From: Candidatus Zixiibacteriota bacterium
Lineage (GTDB): Bacteria; SM23-81
Direction: 5' to 3'
DNA length: 6,196 bases
Assembly: GCA_030628225.1 (NCBI GenBank)
Contig: DAOVRJ010000150.1
Span: 1-6,196, forward strand
Translations under genes and position numbers: made by a program
Shown here: piece after piece, positions 4,716 through 6,196 of the stretch
Numbering within the stretch: the stretch's first letter is position 1
How the letters are laid out: every line of letters starts with the position of its first letter
Notes under the pieces: generated by a model
Told to the model about the DNA's origin: nothing
The model's database searches: none
Seen by the model: only the letters and a program-made list of their open reading frames with translations

Positions 4716-5487
4716 GGTGCTCTCCGATCACCCGGTGAGGGATCTTTCCGTGAACCAGCACCTCCACCTCACAGCCATATACCTTCTTCAGCGCCTCGCT
4801 GCTCAGCACCTCAGTGGATTTGCCATGCAGGTAGAGTTTTTGATTGAGGCAGGCGATCTCATCGGTGTGATAGGGAATGACCCCGATGTCATGGGAGACC
4901 AGAATCACGGTCAGGGATAGAGAAACCTTGAGCTCGCCCAGAAGATGATAAAAAGCCCCCTGAGCTCTGTTGTCCACGCCGGAGGTGGGCTCGTCCAGCA
5001 CCAGCATCTGAGGATCGCTGGCCAGGGCCCGGGCGATGAAAACCCGCTGCTGCTCGCCTCCGGAGAGCTGGCCGATGGGCCGGTCTCGCAGGTGGTCCAT
5101 CTCCACTGCCTCTAACTTCTGCAACACGCGATCTCTATCCTGGGAGGTTACTCTGTGCCACAGCCCGATTCTGGGGTACCGTCCCATCATGACCACATCG
5201 AAGACGGTCACCGGAAAGGCCAAATCGGCAAAGGCCCTCTGCGGCACGTATCCGATGAGTCCTCTGTTCTTATGGTGCCCGGCAGGACGCCCAAAAACCT
5301 GCACCTGTCCCCGGTCGGGTTTGACCAGACCAAGGATGACCTGCAACAGGGTGGTTTTGCCGCCGCCGTTGGGCCCGATGAGGCCCAGAAAAACCCCCTG
5401 ATGAATCCGCAGACTGACCTCCCGGAGGATGAAGCTGTGGTTGAGAGTCACCCACAGGTCCTTGATGTCCACCACCAGATCGCTCAT
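4708..5487 (-). CDS. znuC: Zinc/manganese-type ABC transporter ATP-binding protein
   Basis: This 259-residue cytoplasmic ATPase powers the permease encoded immediately after it. All nucleotide-binding motifs are intact: Walker A G-P-N-G-G-G-K-T (38-45), Q-loop Gln83 in Y-V-P-Q-R, signature L-S-G-G-E-Q-Q-R (141-148), Walker B M-L-V-L-D-E-P (161-167) with catalytic Glu166, and switch His199 in V-S-H-D. The C-terminal C-L-N-Q-K-L-Y-L-H-G (213-222) is typical of metal-uptake ATPases of the ZnuC/MntA/TroB group. Walker A with N-G-G-G-K-T-T is also usual there. The start at 5487 overlaps the preceding stop in an ATGA arrangement and has GGGAGG (5500-5495) 7 nt upstream, so expression is coupled to the binding protein. 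Nothing looks truncated or unusual. Confidence 0.95.
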   Translation of the reverse strand: MSDLVVDIKDLWVTLNHSFILREVSLRIHQGVFLGLIGPNGGGKTTLLQVILGLVKPDRGQVQVFGRPAGHHKNRGLIGYVPQRAFADLAFPVTVFDVVMMGRYPRIGLWHRVTSQDRDRVLQKLEAVEMDHLRDRPIGQLSGGEQQRVFIARALASDPQMLVLDEPTSGVDNRAQGAFYHLLGELKVSLSLTVILVSHDIGVIPYHTDEIACLNQKLYLHGKSTEVLSSEALKKVYGCEVEVLVHGKIPHRVIGEHHD

Positions 5488-6196
5488 CCCATGGCCTCCC
5501 TCATAACGTTTACATTGTACTTCATTAGATCAATATAGGAGCGGCGCCCGGGAAAATCCGGTCCGCCCAGAGGATCTAAAATAAGCACCTTGACCCCGGT
5601 CTCAGAGGCAATAGACGATGCAGCGCTGGGGTTGAGCTGCGGCTCGGCGAAAATCGCTCTGATCCCATACCTCTCGATAGTCCGGATGATCTTCTCGATA
5701 TCCTTCGGGGTCGGCTCGCGTCCCGGCGATTCCTGAATTACCCCCACCTCTTTCAGGCCGTACCGGCGGGCAAAATAGCTCCAGGCCGGATGAAAAGCCA
5801 CGTATTCACTGATTTGAAAACTCCCCACCATCTCCCGTATTGTCTGATCCAGAGCATCGAGCTGTTTCCCATAGGCCGTCACACGTTCCCGGTACTCCCC
5901 GGCATGCTCCGGATCCAATCGTATCAGGCTCTGGGCGACGCGCTCGGCCAGGGATCTGGCCACCAGCGGGTCCAGCCAGACATGGGGGTTCCCCGGCGAT
6001 TGATGTTCAGCATCTTCCTGACCATGTTCGGAGGCACCATGATGATATCCGGCCATCTGGATGAGCGGCACACCCTCGGCGGCCTTCACAACGGTCAGTG
6101 TCTCCTCGGCGGTGGCGGCGATGAGTTTCTGAGCCCAGAACTCCAGACCAGCCCCCACCATGACGAACAGACGAGTTCTGGCGAATTTGCGGAAGG
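5484..6196 (-). CDS. znuA: Metal ABC transporter substrate-binding protein, ZnuA/TroA type (N-terminus outside window)
   Basis: This extracytoplasmic binding protein captures the metal and delivers it to the permease. The visible 236 residues enter in frame at the window edge with F-R-K-F-A-R-T-R-L-F-V ahead of V-G-A-G-L-E-F-W, the usual family context, so the Met encoded at 6161 is internal. About 60-70 residues, including the export signal and first His ligand, are missing. In fragment numbering, metal ligands by family analogy are His71 (N-P-H-V-W-L-D-P), His135 (F-H-P-A-W-S-Y-F-A-R-R-Y-G-L) and Asp207 (L-D-P-L-G-G). A short His/acid-rich loop (50-64, four His) precedes the first of these. 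Such loops are typical of zinc-specific members, which is why zinc is preferred over manganese. The protein ends in M-G with its stop overlapping the ATPase start by 4 bp. No Zur or Fur gene or operator is visible; the operon promoter lies outside the window. Confidence 0.92.
   Translation of the reverse strand, partial: FRKFARTRLFVMVGAGLEFWAQKLIAATAEETLTVVKAAEGVPLIQMAGYHHGASEHGQEDAEHQSPGNPHVWLDPLVARSLAERVAQSLIRLDPEHAGEYRERVTAYGKQLDALDQTIREMVGSFQISEYVAFHPAWSYFARRYGLKEVGVIQESPGREPTPKDIEKIIRTIERYGIRAIFAEPQLNPSAASSIASETGVKVLILDPLGGPDFPGRRSYIDLMKYNVNVMREAMG

Overview
The window looks like chromosomal DNA from a moderately GC-rich, probably uncultivated bacterium of the FCB superphylum or a related candidate phylum (for example the KSB1, Zixibacteria or Latescibacterota type of lineage). 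The main clue is a secreted multidomain protein ending in a FlgD-like / type IX secretion (T9SS) sorting domain with the N-R-P-N-P-F-N motif. A compact gene layout and intergenic gaps made of heptamer tandem repeats fit this picture. The phylum is an inference; no rRNA or strict marker is present.

Every gene I can support lies on the minus strand, so the transcriptional order is from high to low coordinates. (1) 6196-3909 is a high-affinity metal-uptake ABC operon, most likely zinc: the substrate-binding protein (znuA-like, cut by the window end), the ATPase (znuC-like) and the permease (znuB-like). Start and stop codons overlap at both junctions (4 bp and 8 bp). A strong hairpin terminator follows at about 3822-3793. 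(2) 3908-3598 is intergenic. It holds repeat-derived sequence, the znu terminator, and a near-consensus sigma70-type promoter (TTGACA, 17 bp, TAAAAT) firing toward lower coordinates, followed by a leader of about 77 nt. (3) 3597-294 is a probable operon: pyrD (class 1B dihydroorotate dehydrogenase, best start a TTG with a good ribosome binding site), a 628-residue secreted protein with four carboxypeptidase-regulatory-like beta-sandwich repeats and a C-terminal sorting domain, and a short RlpA-like lipoprotein whose ribosome binding site overlaps the previous gene's stop codon. (4) 293-87 is intergenic, again built of heptamer repeats. (5) 86-1 is the N-terminus of an acyl-CoA dehydrogenase that leaves the window.

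Functionally, the znu genes form one complete transporter. The pyrD operon mixes pyrimidine synthesis with two envelope proteins and is probably a transcriptional convenience rather than a pathway. I see no clear novel defence, mobile or biosynthetic system. The observations most worth a second look are the in-phase heptamer tracts in both intergenic gaps, the tight coupling of a T9SS-type secreted protein to an RlpA-like lipoprotein, and the pyrD leader with its TTG start and a hairpin near the predicted transcript 5' end.
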